Source: CAVVFX01 sp963747535 (GTDB lineage: Bacteria > Acidobacteriota > Terriglobia > Bryobacterales > Bryobacteraceae). Taken from it: a DNA stretch of 64,000 nt. Below the pieces are notes generated by a model, which worked only from the letters and a program-made list of their open reading frames with translations, ran no database searches and was not told where the DNA came from. Of this stretch, positions 43,875-51,551 are shown in pieces. Within the stretch, counting starts at the first letter, position 1. Each line of letters begins with the position of its first letter. The translations under genes and the position numbers were made by a program. The stretch is taken from NCBI GenBank assembly GCA_963747535.1, contig CAVVFX010000016.1, forward strand, positions 1-64,000. Reading direction: 5' to 3'.

Positions 43875-43982
43875 CTAGTACTAAGTTGCGAAAGTTCGCG
43901 CAACCATTCCCTAACTGGTCGCGGCTGAGCCGCGCGCGTAAGCAAGCGGTACTTTACGCCAATTTCTGCAATTTGGAACTAG
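43875..43982 (+). repeat. MITE-like repeat, copy 4
   Basis: CTAG-to-CTAG, 108 bases, forward orientation: TACTAAGTTGCGAAAGTTCG at the left, GAGCCGCGCGCGTAAGCAAG in the centre, AATTTCTGCAATTTGGAA at the right. Very close to copy 1. The IS701-family element abuts its left CTAG. Confidence 0.85.
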
Positions 43983-44018
43983 TGTCATGAGTTGCAAATT
44001 TGTTTAATAAGTCAAACG

Positions 44019-44058
44019 CCAAACCGTGGGGCAGACCATCGTCTTTTGTGGTCTGCCC
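44019..44058. repeat. Stem-loop repeat (GCAGACCATCG family), copy 1
   Basis: CCAAACCGTGGGGCAGACCA then TCGTCTTTTG and TGGTCTGCCC; the GGCAGACCA/TGGTCTGCC arms form a nine-base stem. Other copies at 58449-58525 and 60606-60645. The rest of 43983-44440 shows no gene. Confidence 0.7.
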
Positions 44059-44254
44059 GGCTTCGCAGCAAGCCGTAGACTTACGTCGCGAACTTCTAAC
44101 TCAGGACACTAACGAGGCTCCGCCTCAGACCGACGAGCATGTGGGCGTTGTAAGGCGTCGGCTAGACGCGCATGATCGGCCCGCCGCTCCGTGACTTCAT
44201 TGACCTTCATCGCATGAGTTTATCCTGGTTGCTCTTCTCCCCTGGGCTCCTTTT

Positions 44255-44340
44255 CTCTGCGACCTCCGCGCCTCTGCGGTCGACCCCAGCGTCCGGTTCA
44301 ATGATTAACCGCAGACGCAGAGGGCGCAGAGGGAGCATCT
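44255..44340. repeat. Inverted repeat of the CGCAGAGG family, copy 2
   Basis: CTCTGCGACCTCCGCGCCTC with TGCGGT, about 27 bases of spacer, then ACCGCAGACGCAGAGGGCGC with AGAGG. Same family as 12521-12675. Confidence 0.65.
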
Positions 44341-44440
44341 ATCGCGACCCAACTGCTAATGCGGCGAAACGCCAACGCGCAAGCAAACTGATCGCAGGCT
44401 CCGCTTGCGTGCATGAGATGGAAGGTATTCAATAACCTCC

Positions 44441-44932
44441 ATGAGTGGGACCATCGTAAGGCGATCGCCCGGCCGTAAAGGCACCCCGCAAGCGGAGCCG
44501 CCATCGAAATTACCACAGACCGTGGCCGAAGTATTGGACCGGCACGTGACGCTGCAAGTGGAATCGATCGACCGCATGTATTTGAACGTAATCGTAGGCT
44601 TTACTGCTTTTCGATCTGTTGCCGGCAAATTGGCCGACTTGCGGGGCCAGCCCGTCGCTCAATTCACCCAAGGCCGTATGACCTATCAACTGCGCCGGCT
44701 CCGCCTTCACGGCCTGCTCGAACGGATTCCCAAGACCCATCGCTACCAACTCACCAAATTCGGATTCCGCGTCGCCGCTTTTTGTACCCGCACTTACTCC
44801 AGAATTCTGCGGCCCGGCCTCGGACTTGTGCTGCCGGCTACGTCATCCCTTCCAACTTCGTTGCGCCGCAGTTTCGATAAACTCGAACAGGAGGTCGAAT
44901 CTTGGGTGCAACAGGCCAGACTGGCTGCGTAA
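44441..44932 (+). pseudogene. Internally deleted derivative of a widespread hypothetical protein
   Basis: 163 codons, open throughout. The N-terminal piece (VAEVLDRHVTLQVESIDRMYLN) and the C-terminal piece (GKLADLRGQPVAQFTQGRMT, LRRLRLHGLLERIPKTHRYQ, LRRSFDKLEQEV) look, from memory of the family, like the two ends of a protein normally over 400 residues long, joined at about 44590 with the middle lost. The full protein's function is not known to me. The frame is kept, so a short product could still be made. The C-terminal piece has a winged-helix look. Confidence 0.5.
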
Positions 44933-45007
44933 AACTTGACGCAAAGACAACAAGTTTTCTGCCTCAAGGAATCTAGCATCCCGCATGTGATAGATAATCA
45001 TTCTGAT

Positions 45008-45937
45008 ATGCGAGTGATTCTGTTTATCGTGGCAGCCGCATCGCTGGGCCTGGCTGCCGATGCTGACTTCAACGGACGCTGGGACATCAGCGTGCCCAAA
45101 GAGCCGCGGGCACGATCGTGGTGGCTGGAAGTCTCCGGCGCCGGCAGCCCCGATATCAAGGGCAGTTTCGTAGGGTTTCCGGGCGGCAATACCGACCCCA
45201 TACCGCAGATTGCCGTCCACGACGGCGTGCTCCATTTCTCCGCGGACCGCGTCCAGGGCCAGAAGAAGACCCATCTCGAGTACACCGCCAGGCTGGTCAA
45301 CGGCCAGTTGATCGGCGACATGCACAGCGGCAACACGTCGCTCGATTGGACCGGCGTCCGCGCCCCAGTCATCGATGAACACGACGACGGCTCCTGGAAA
45401 GAGGGTAAGCCCATCGCGCTATTCAATGGAAAAGATCTCTCCGGATGGCATGGACAGGTGCCCGGTCAGCCGCTCGGCTGGACAGTCGAGAACGGTGCTT
45501 TGTCCAACCAGCCGTCCGCCAACAACCTGGTCTCCGATCAGAAGTTTTGGAATTTCAAAATCCACGTCGAATTCAAAGTGAGCCAGGATACCAACAGCGG
45601 CATCGGACTGCGCGCCCGCTATGAGGTACAGATCCTGGACGACTTCGGCAAGCCGCCGAACCTGCACGGCAACGGTGCGCTCTACAGCCGCATCCTGCCG
45701 ACTATGAACGCCAGCAAACCGCCGGGAGAGTGGCAGGCCTACGATATCCGTCTGGTGGGCCGTGACGTCACAGTGGTGCTGAACGACCACAAGGTAATCG
45801 ACCGCAAACATATCGACGGCCTGACCGCGATTGCCATGGATCCGAATGAAGCCGAACCGGGTCCCATCATTCTGCAGGGCGACCACCGTCACGTGGAAAT
45901 TCGCAAAGTGCTCCTGACGCCCCTTACCCGTAAATAG
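45008..45937 (+). CDS. Secreted DUF1080 (3-keto-disaccharide hydrolase-type) protein
   Basis: 309 residues from the ATG at 45008, which gives a signal peptide (RVILFIVAAASLGLAADA). A small beta domain (about 20-140) is followed by the DUF1080 concanavalin-like fold (about 150-309: IALFNGKDLSGWHG, WTVENGALSNQ, GIGLRARYEVQILDDFG, GEWQAYDIRLVGRDVTVVLN, GPIILQGDHRHVEIR). Members are linked to hydrolysis of 3-keto-glycosides. Twelve bases precede the DapA-family gene. Confidence 0.88.
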   Translation: MRVILFIVAAASLGLAADADFNGRWDISVPKEPRARSWWLEVSGAGSPDIKGSFVGFPGGNTDPIPQIAVHDGVLHFSADRVQGQKKTHLEYTARLVNGQLIGDMHSGNTSLDWTGVRAPVIDEHDDGSWKEGKPIALFNGKDLSGWHGQVPGQPLGWTVENGALSNQPSANNLVSDQKFWNFKIHVEFKVSQDTNSGIGLRARYEVQILDDFGKPPNLHGNGALYSRILPTMNASKPPGEWQAYDIRLVGRDVTVVLNDHKVIDRKHIDGLTAIAMDPNEAEPGPIILQGDHRHVEIRKVLLTPLTRK

Positions 45938-45949
45938 GGACCCGGTCCC

Positions 45950-46858
45950 ATGCCCCAGCCAACTCAACTCGAAGGAGTTTTCGTCGCCGCCGTCACCCCG
46001 CACCGGCTCGAAGGACACGAGGCCGACTTCGGCGCCATGCTGGAGCTCGTCGATTTCCTCGCCAGGAGCGGCGTACAGGGCACCGTGGTGCTCGGTTCAA
46101 CCGGCGAGTTTCTGCACGTCAAGCTAAGCGAACGAGCGCGCATCGTGCAGTTCGCCGTGAAGCGCAGCCGCGTCCCGATCATCGCCGGCGTCTCGCATTC
46201 CACCTTGGACGGCGCTCTCGAATTGGCGTCCGAAGCTATCACCTCGGGCGCGGCTGCGCTCCTCCTGATGCCGCCGCACTTCTTTCGCTACGACCAGTCC
46301 GATATCGCCGAATTCTATCGCCGCTTCTCGGTCGAGATCGGACGCACCAACGTCCCCATCCTGCTCTACAACATCCCGCAGTTCACCTCCGGCATCGCTT
46401 TCGAAACGGTCCGCGAACTCATCGACTCCGGACGCTATGCCGGCATCAAGGACTCCAGCGGTGATTGGGAATTCTTTCAGCAGCTCGCAGCCCTGCGCGC
46501 CCAACGCAACTTTACGCTGTTCGTTGGCAATGACGCCATCTTCCCGCAGGCCCGACGGATCGGCGCGGATGGAATCGTCTCGGGCTGTGCCTCCGCGATC
46601 CCGGAACTCCTGGTCAAACTCGACGCTGCCATCACGTCCGGAGATGTTGCGCGCGCGGAAATGCTCACGGGTCTGCTGAACGAATTTCTCGCGTGGACTG
46701 GCCGCTTCCCCGCGCCGGTGGCCATCAAGGTCGCGACCGCCGCACGGGGCCTCAAAGTGGGACCCCTCGCCGTTCCGCTGGCGCCGGAAAAATGCCGTGC
46801 GCTCGAGGAGTTTCAAAACTGGTTCCGGGGATGGTTTCCAGCGATACTGAAGGTTTAA
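45950..46858 (+). CDS. Dihydrodipicolinate synthase family aldolase/lyase
   Basis: 302 residues, a complete TIM barrel of the DapA/NanA family: GTVVLGSTGEF (pyruvate-binding loop), ILLYNIPQFTS with the conserved Tyr, and the Schiff-base lysine in YAGIKDSSGDW. Residues that distinguish true DapA cannot be confirmed by eye, and the position between DUF1080 and a decarboxylase suggests a catabolic 2-keto-acid aldolase rather than lysine synthesis. The stop overlaps the start of the next gene (TAATG). Confidence 0.88.
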   Translation: MPQPTQLEGVFVAAVTPHRLEGHEADFGAMLELVDFLARSGVQGTVVLGSTGEFLHVKLSERARIVQFAVKRSRVPIIAGVSHSTLDGALELASEAITSGAAALLLMPPHFFRYDQSDIAEFYRRFSVEIGRTNVPILLYNIPQFTSGIAFETVRELIDSGRYAGIKDSSGDWEFFQQLAALRAQRNFTLFVGNDAIFPQARRIGADGIVSGCASAIPELLVKLDAAITSGDVARAEMLTGLLNEFLAWTGRFPAPVAIKVATAARGLKVGPLAVPLAPEKCRALEEFQNWFRGWFPAILKV

Positions 46859-48240
46859 TGTCCCCTGAAGAGTTTCGCAAGGCAGGCCACCAGGTGGTCG
46901 ACTGGTTGGCCGATTATCTCTCCGACCCCGGTAAGTATCCCGTCCTCTCGCGCAATCGCCCCGGACAACTGATCGACGCGCTGCCGTCATTCGGTCCCGA
47001 CACGGGCGAAGACTGGGAGCGCATTTTCGAAGACTTCCAGCGCGAGGTGGTTCCGGCGGTTACTCACTGGAACCACCCCGGCTTCATGGCCTACTTCGCG
47101 AACACCGCTTCGCCCCCGGGAATCCTCGGCGAGATGCTGGCCGCGGGTCTGAACACCAACGGCATCCTTTGGAAAAGCTCGCCGGCCGTAACGGAACTGG
47201 AGCAGGTCGCATTGAGCTGGCTGCGCCAATGGATGGGTCTCTCGGACGAATGGTTCGGGATTATCCACGACACCGCGTCGACCGGTGTGATGCACGCGCT
47301 GGCCGCCGCGCGCCAGGCGGTTGCGCCGGAGGTCCGGGCTACGGGCCAGTCTGCACCGTTGACCATTTATTGTTCCGAACACGCGCATTCGTCGGTCGAG
47401 AAGGGCGCGCTCGCCATCGGGGTAGGGCAGCCGAATGTCCGCAAGATTCCGGCCGACTCCGCGTTTCGGATGCAGGCGGACATTCTGGAACGCGCCATCG
47501 AAGAGGATCTCGCGGCAGGCAAGAAGCCGATCTGCATTGTCCCCACGGTCGGCACCACGGCGGTGGCGAGCATTGACCCCGTCCGCGATTGCGTGAAACT
47601 GGCGCAGCGCTATGGGATGTGGCTGCATGTCGACGCCGCGTACGCCGGTTCGGCTGCCGTAGCGCCGGAATATCGCTGGCTGCTCGACGGCGCCGGGCAG
47701 GCCGATTCGCTGATCACCAATCCGCACAAGTGGCTCTTCACGCCGGTCGACCTGAGCGTGCTGTATACTCGCCGGCCGGAAGTGCTGCGCGCGGCCTTCT
47801 CGCTGGTCCCCGAGTATCTGCGGACCGCGGACGACCCGCGCGCGTTGAACTATATGGAATACGGCATCCCGCTGGGCCGGCGCTTCCGCTCGCTGAAGCT
47901 GTGGTTTATTCTGCGCTACTACGGCCACCGGAAGCTGGCGGAGATGATTCGCGAGCAGATCTCGTGGGCCCAGGAACTGGCGCGGCAAATCGAAGCCGAT
48001 CCGCATTTTCTCCTGGCCGCCCCGCAAATGCTCTCGCTCGTCTGCCTGCGCTATAAGGGGACCGACGAAGAGAATCGCGCCATTCTCGATCGTGTGAATG
48101 AGAGTGGGGAGATCTTTCTCTCGCATGCGCAATTGAACGGACGCTACGTCATCCGGTTGGCGATTGGGAATATGGGGACTACGCGAGAGCACGTCCAGCG
48201 CGCGTGGGAATTGATTCGCGAGGGTCCGGGCGGGGCGTAG
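46858..48240 (+). CDS. PLP-dependent decarboxylase (aromatic-L-amino-acid type)
   Basis: 460 residues from the ATG at 46858 that overlaps the preceding stop; earlier starts would lie deep in that gene. Group II decarboxylase: WNHPGFMAYFANTASPPGIL, HAHSSVEKGALAIGVG, the Asp that binds PLP nitrogen in MWLHVDAAYAGSAAVAPEY and the PLP lysine in SLITNPHKWLFTPVD. It resembles aromatic amino-acid or tyrosine decarboxylases; the substrate is not fixed. Last gene of the DUF1080/DapA-family/decarboxylase operon. Confidence 0.92.
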   Translation: MSPEEFRKAGHQVVDWLADYLSDPGKYPVLSRNRPGQLIDALPSFGPDTGEDWERIFEDFQREVVPAVTHWNHPGFMAYFANTASPPGILGEMLAAGLNTNGILWKSSPAVTELEQVALSWLRQWMGLSDEWFGIIHDTASTGVMHALAAARQAVAPEVRATGQSAPLTIYCSEHAHSSVEKGALAIGVGQPNVRKIPADSAFRMQADILERAIEEDLAAGKKPICIVPTVGTTAVASIDPVRDCVKLAQRYGMWLHVDAAYAGSAAVAPEYRWLLDGAGQADSLITNPHKWLFTPVDLSVLYTRRPEVLRAAFSLVPEYLRTADDPRALNYMEYGIPLGRRFRSLKLWFILRYYGHRKLAEMIREQISWAQELARQIEADPHFLLAAPQMLSLVCLRYKGTDEENRAILDRVNESGEIFLSHAQLNGRYVIRLAIGNMGTTREHVQRAWELIREGPGGA

Positions 48241-48416
48241 AAGCGCTTGGGACGGCGTGAGACGCTAGCCACCTGTGCGGCTGGTCAAGTCTCGCGGAAT
48301 GGCCGGCCAAACGCCCAGACACGCCGATCGGTCGACAGTTGGCGACCAGCTACGCTAGGCGCCTAGTTTACTTTATGGCGGGACCACCAAGTCATGTCCC
48401 CAACCCTTAGCAACCC

Positions 48417-48800
48417 TTAGCGAATCCGATATACCAGAGCGTCACCCACAAATCGATCGCCGATTAGCTGGCCACCCAAACGCATACCCTCAACGCTCTT
48501 CGCTTTAGCGAAGATCCGGCGCAATGCGCGGATGAAAGGATCGGACGTCTTCAAAATCAGGAGCGATGGAGTCTGTTCCAAGGATATCCCCGCCGCCGTA
48601 AGTGCGTCGTGTACCAAACCGTATGCTTTCGAAGGTTCAGCCGCGTCAAGGCGACGTGATGCGAGCACAAAACGCCAGTCTTCGTGCTCCGGAGAGTAGA
48701 GCCAAAGTGCCACGCTGATCGACAGACCGGAGCGATCCAGAGCTTGGACAAGCTCCAATCCGGTCCTGAAATCCGCGCCTGCCAACGTCGTTTTATCCAA
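48417..48800 (-). CDS. Partner protein of HEPN gene, unknown function
   Basis: 127 residues starting from a TTG at 48800 that overlaps the HEPN reading. Reads LELVQALDRSGLSISVALWL, DWRFVLASRRLDAAEPSKAY and a C-terminal GQLIGDRFVGDALVYRIR. Proteins like this commonly sit directly after HEPN-domain genes, so the two probably form a module. Whether it is an antitoxin, effector or enzyme is not known. Confidence 0.65.
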   Translation of the reverse strand: MDKTTLAGADFRTGLELVQALDRSGLSISVALWLYSPEHEDWRFVLASRRLDAAEPSKAYGLVHDALTAAGISLEQTPSLLILKTSDPFIRALRRIFAKAKSVEGMRLGGQLIGDRFVGDALVYRIR

Positions 48801-49202
48801 GCAATCACCCCATGCCTACGGTCACCAATCGCGTCGACGAGTGCCTGTGCCATCTCTGAACCATGCCTCCGATAGCGGCTGTGCTCTGACCACTGCTGCC
48901 CCAGATCCCAATGGTTGCGAAAAAGAGGATCCTTCTTCGCCTCTTCCAAACGTGCCAGCTCCAGATTTAGCAACTTTTATAAGGTCTCTCAAATTGTGCG
49001 TGTGACTTGCGTCCACGGTCTTCTTGTCTGGGAATTCGTGGCGTTCGGTTCCCCGTGCGATGCACGCCTTTAGGGCGCATTCGACTGCATAGCCCGCAAG
49101 ATAATACGCACCATCCGGCCGGCCGGCGCCTAATAGCGTCCTTGCTTCCGCAAGTCTGATGCGGGCGAGAAACTGCAGGTCCTTGCGGTTCACGCCACCC
49201 AT
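48796..49202 (-). pseudogene. HEPN-domain protein, frameshifted in an A-run
   Basis: From an ATG at 49202 it reads NRKDLQFLARIRLAEARTLL, PDGAYYLAGYAVECALKACI and HTHNLRDLIK, the HEPN core used in RNase toxins and abortive-infection systems. The run of four A residues in ATAAAAGTTG (plus-strand 48971-48980 region) shifts the frame; with one A fewer the reading goes on LLNLELARLEEAKKDPLFRN and HGSEMAQALVDAIGDRRHGV. The HEPN Rx4-6H site is not obvious (ARGTERHEF is the nearest). Decay or a homopolymer error; the partner gene overlaps its end. Confidence 0.7.
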
Positions 49203-49349
49203 GGTAACGTACACGTGGAACCATGCGAGAGTTGCTTGGCGGATACGCGCTGACAAATCCTCCCTGACATGGAACTGCTTCTCGAACCGTCGTGTTAACA
49301 TAACGGTGTAATTTTTGCAGAACACGCGAAGGTGATTGTGAGGCAAGCG

Positions 49350-49838
49350 ATGTATACGCGCCGCTGGTTGCTATGGGGGCTGCTCGCAGCGGGCTTTCTG
49401 GCTGCACAGGAAGGGCAGCCGACAGTCCAGGTTACGGGAGCCGTCAAACAGCCGCTGACGCTCTCCGCGGACGATCTCGCGAAAATGCCGCGGGCATCCG
49501 TACGCACCACCAATAATGGAATCGAGACCGTCTATGAGGGCGTCTGGCTGCATGAGGTTTTGAAGAAGGCCGGCGTTCCGCAAGGCGGCGAACTTCGCGG
49601 CAAGGCGCTGGCGAGTTACGTGCTCGCCGAAGCGCAGGATGGCTATCGGGTCGTATTTTCGCTCGGCGAACTCGATCCCTCGTTTATCGACAATGAGATT
49701 CTGCTGGCGGATACGGCGAATGGCAAGCCGTTGTTCGGCGCGCAGGGCCGTTTCCGGCTGGTCGTGCCGAAAGACAAACCCGGAGCACGCTCGGTCCGGA
49801 TGCTGACCCGGCTCGAAGTCGTTCAGCTGCGAAAATAG
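49350..49838 (+). CDS. Secreted molybdopterin-binding (sulfite-oxidase-fold) domain protein
   Basis: 162 residues from the ATG at 49350 (GAGG upstream). Signal peptide (LLWGLLAAGFLAAQ), then a SUOX-type domain: VTGAVKQPLTLSADDLAKMP, YEGVWLHEVLKKAGVP and DGYRVVFSLGELDPSFIDNE, ending KDKPGARSVRMLTRLEVVQL. The cysteine that ligates molybdenum in true sulfite oxidases is not present, so it may be a binding or accessory protein. Appears to be a single gene ahead of the Tat-signal protein. Confidence 0.8.
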   Translation: MYTRRWLLWGLLAAGFLAAQEGQPTVQVTGAVKQPLTLSADDLAKMPRASVRTTNNGIETVYEGVWLHEVLKKAGVPQGGELRGKALASYVLAEAQDGYRVVFSLGELDPSFIDNEILLADTANGKPLFGAQGRFRLVVPKDKPGARSVRMLTRLEVVQLRK

Positions 49839-49915
49839 GCGTTCGGCGCCAAGTCCGCGGATCGACGGAAGCCCGCCGGCGCTCGTGATATACCTGCAAT
49901 AGGCACAAGCGACTT

Positions 49916-50827
49916 ATGGAAAAGACTGAACTGGATAATACCAGGCGGCGTTTTCTCCAATTGTCTGCCGGTCTCGCCGCGGTGTCAGCTTCGACTGCCG
50001 CGCCCGCCGCACCGTCGTTGCCTACGGTGCGGATCGGTCAGCATGAGATTACGAGAATGATCCTCGGAGCGAACCCGTTCTACGGCTACTCGCATGCGGC
50101 GCGCCACCTCGACGAGCACATGCGGGAATGGGGCACCCCCGAAAATGTACTGGCGGCACTGAAAGAGGCTGAGAAGAACGGCATCACTACTTTTCAGACC
50201 AACGGCCTGGATCGCGAAATGTCCGACGTGGAACAGCATCGCGCGCAAGGCGGCAAACTGCAAGTGATTGTGTTAATCAAAGAGAAGCCCGAGGTAACCG
50301 TTGCGCGCATTCATCCCATGGCCGTCGCGCATCACGGTGAGGTGACCGACGTCGCGTGGCGAAATCAGAAGATGGAGGACGTCCACGAGTTCACGAAGCG
50401 CGCGCGAGAGACGGGCGTCCTGGTCGGCATCTCGACTCACAAGCCCGAGGTCATCGAGTACATCGAGGAGCGCGGCTGGGACATCGATTTCTACATGGGG
50501 TGTGTTTACAACCGCTCCCGCACGCCGGATGAACTGCGAACTCTGCTGAGCGGCGAACTCCCGTTGCCGGCCGGCGAAGTTTACCTGGAGAAGGACCCGC
50601 AGCGCATGTTTGCGGTAATGCGCAAAGTAAAGAAGAATTGCTTCGCCTTCAAGATCCTCGCGGCCGGACGGATGGCGAGGAATCCCAACGAAGTCAACGC
50701 CGCGTTCCGGGCGGCCTTCGCCGGCATCAAGCCCAACGACTGCGTGATCGTGGGACACTATCCGCGATTCAATAATGAGATCCAGGAAAACGCCGAGCGC
50801 ATCCGCGCCATATTGGGTAAGTCCTAG
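49916..50827 (+). CDS. Tat-exported aldo/keto-reductase-like protein
   Basis: 303 residues with a twin-arginine signal (NTRRRFLQLSAGLAAVSAST). The rest is a TIM-barrel protein: ITRMILGANPFYGYSHAARH, LAALKEAEKNGITTFQTN, GVLVGISTHKPEVIEYIEER and AFKILAAGRMARNP. The pattern resembles aldo/keto-reductase-related secreted proteins of Acidobacteria and Planctomycetes; the catalytic Asp-Tyr-Lys-His set is not clear, so enzyme activity is uncertain. Confidence 0.75.
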   Translation: MEKTELDNTRRRFLQLSAGLAAVSASTAAPAAPSLPTVRIGQHEITRMILGANPFYGYSHAARHLDEHMREWGTPENVLAALKEAEKNGITTFQTNGLDREMSDVEQHRAQGGKLQVIVLIKEKPEVTVARIHPMAVAHHGEVTDVAWRNQKMEDVHEFTKRARETGVLVGISTHKPEVIEYIEERGWDIDFYMGCVYNRSRTPDELRTLLSGELPLPAGEVYLEKDPQRMFAVMRKVKKNCFAFKILAAGRMARNPNEVNAAFRAAFAGIKPNDCVIVGHYPRFNNEIQENAERIRAILGKS

Positions 50828-50855
50828 GCCGTAGCAGAAGTCCCTCCAGCGCGAG

Positions 50856-50890
50856 ATTGTGGAGCAGGCCTTTGGCCTGCGTGCTCCTGC
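50856..50890. repeat. Short palindromic repeat related to the bactofilin-gene hairpin
   Basis: GTGGAGCAGGCCTTTGGCCT then GCGTGCTCC; a GGAGCA/TGCTCC stem with an inner GGCC/GGCC stem. It lies just after the 49916 gene and may also help to end transcription. Confidence 0.6.
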
Positions 50891-50900
50891 CCAGAGGCTC

Positions 50901-51551
50901 CTAGACGATAATTTTCTTGCGTACCGCGTAAAGTACAATTTCGGCGGTGTTATGCAAACCCAGCTTCTGCATCAGGTTCGACCGATGCGTCTCTACCGTA
51001 TACACGCTGAGATTCAAAATCGAAGCGATTTCCTTATTCGCCTTACCCTCTGCGAGCAGTTGCAGAATCTCCTTTTCACGGTCCGTCAGCAGATCATAGG
51101 AATCCTCCAGGTTTCTCTGGTGTAGGAATCGCATGTAATCCTCCAGCAGCGCTTCCGCGATCGAAGGACTGAAGAAAGGTTTGCCCAGAGCCACCGTGTC
51201 TACCGCTTTGACCAGGTCGGTCTCCGCCGAATCCTTGAGCAGGTAACCCTTCGCTCCCGAATTCAGAGCCCGCAGGATATATGTCTCGTCTGAGTGGACG
51301 CTCAGAATCACGACACCGATTTTGGAATTGCGCTTGACGATTTGAGCCGTCGCGTCGATGCCGTTCAGATGCGGCATAGTGATATCCATGATCACCACAT
51401 CCGGCGACAGGCTCTCCGAGAGAGCCACGGCTTCCCGTCCGTCCGCGGCTTCCGCCACCACCTCCATGCCGGACTGGCGCTCGAGAATCGCACGCAAGCC
51501 TTTTCTCACTACCAGATGGTCATCCGCTAATAACACTTGAATTCTCTTCAT
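50901..51551 (-). CDS. NarL/FixJ-type response regulator
   Basis: 216 residues from the ATG at 51551 (a TTG at 51563 is possible). Receiver domain with DD at VLLADDHLVV, phospho-acceptor in VVIMDITMP, Thr/Ser in VVILSVHSDE and Lys in GYLLKDSAE; C-terminal LuxR-type helix-turn-helix LTDREKEILQLLAEGKANKE and VYTVETHRSNLMQKLG. It overlaps the 3' end of the upstream histidine-kinase gene by 32 bases, its evident partner. Confidence 0.95.
   Translation of the reverse strand: MKRIQVLLADDHLVVRKGLRAILERQSGMEVVAEAADGREAVALSESLSPDVVIMDITMPHLNGIDATAQIVKRNSKIGVVILSVHSDETYILRALNSGAKGYLLKDSAETDLVKAVDTVALGKPFFSPSIAEALLEDYMRFLHQRNLEDSYDLLTDREKEILQLLAEGKANKEIASILNLSVYTVETHRSNLMQKLGLHNTAEIVLYAVRKKIIV

Noticed and set aside
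46987..48192. 401-codon minus-strand open frame opposite the decarboxylase gene
   Set aside because: Shadow of a GC-rich coding region; the plus strand has all PLP motifs.
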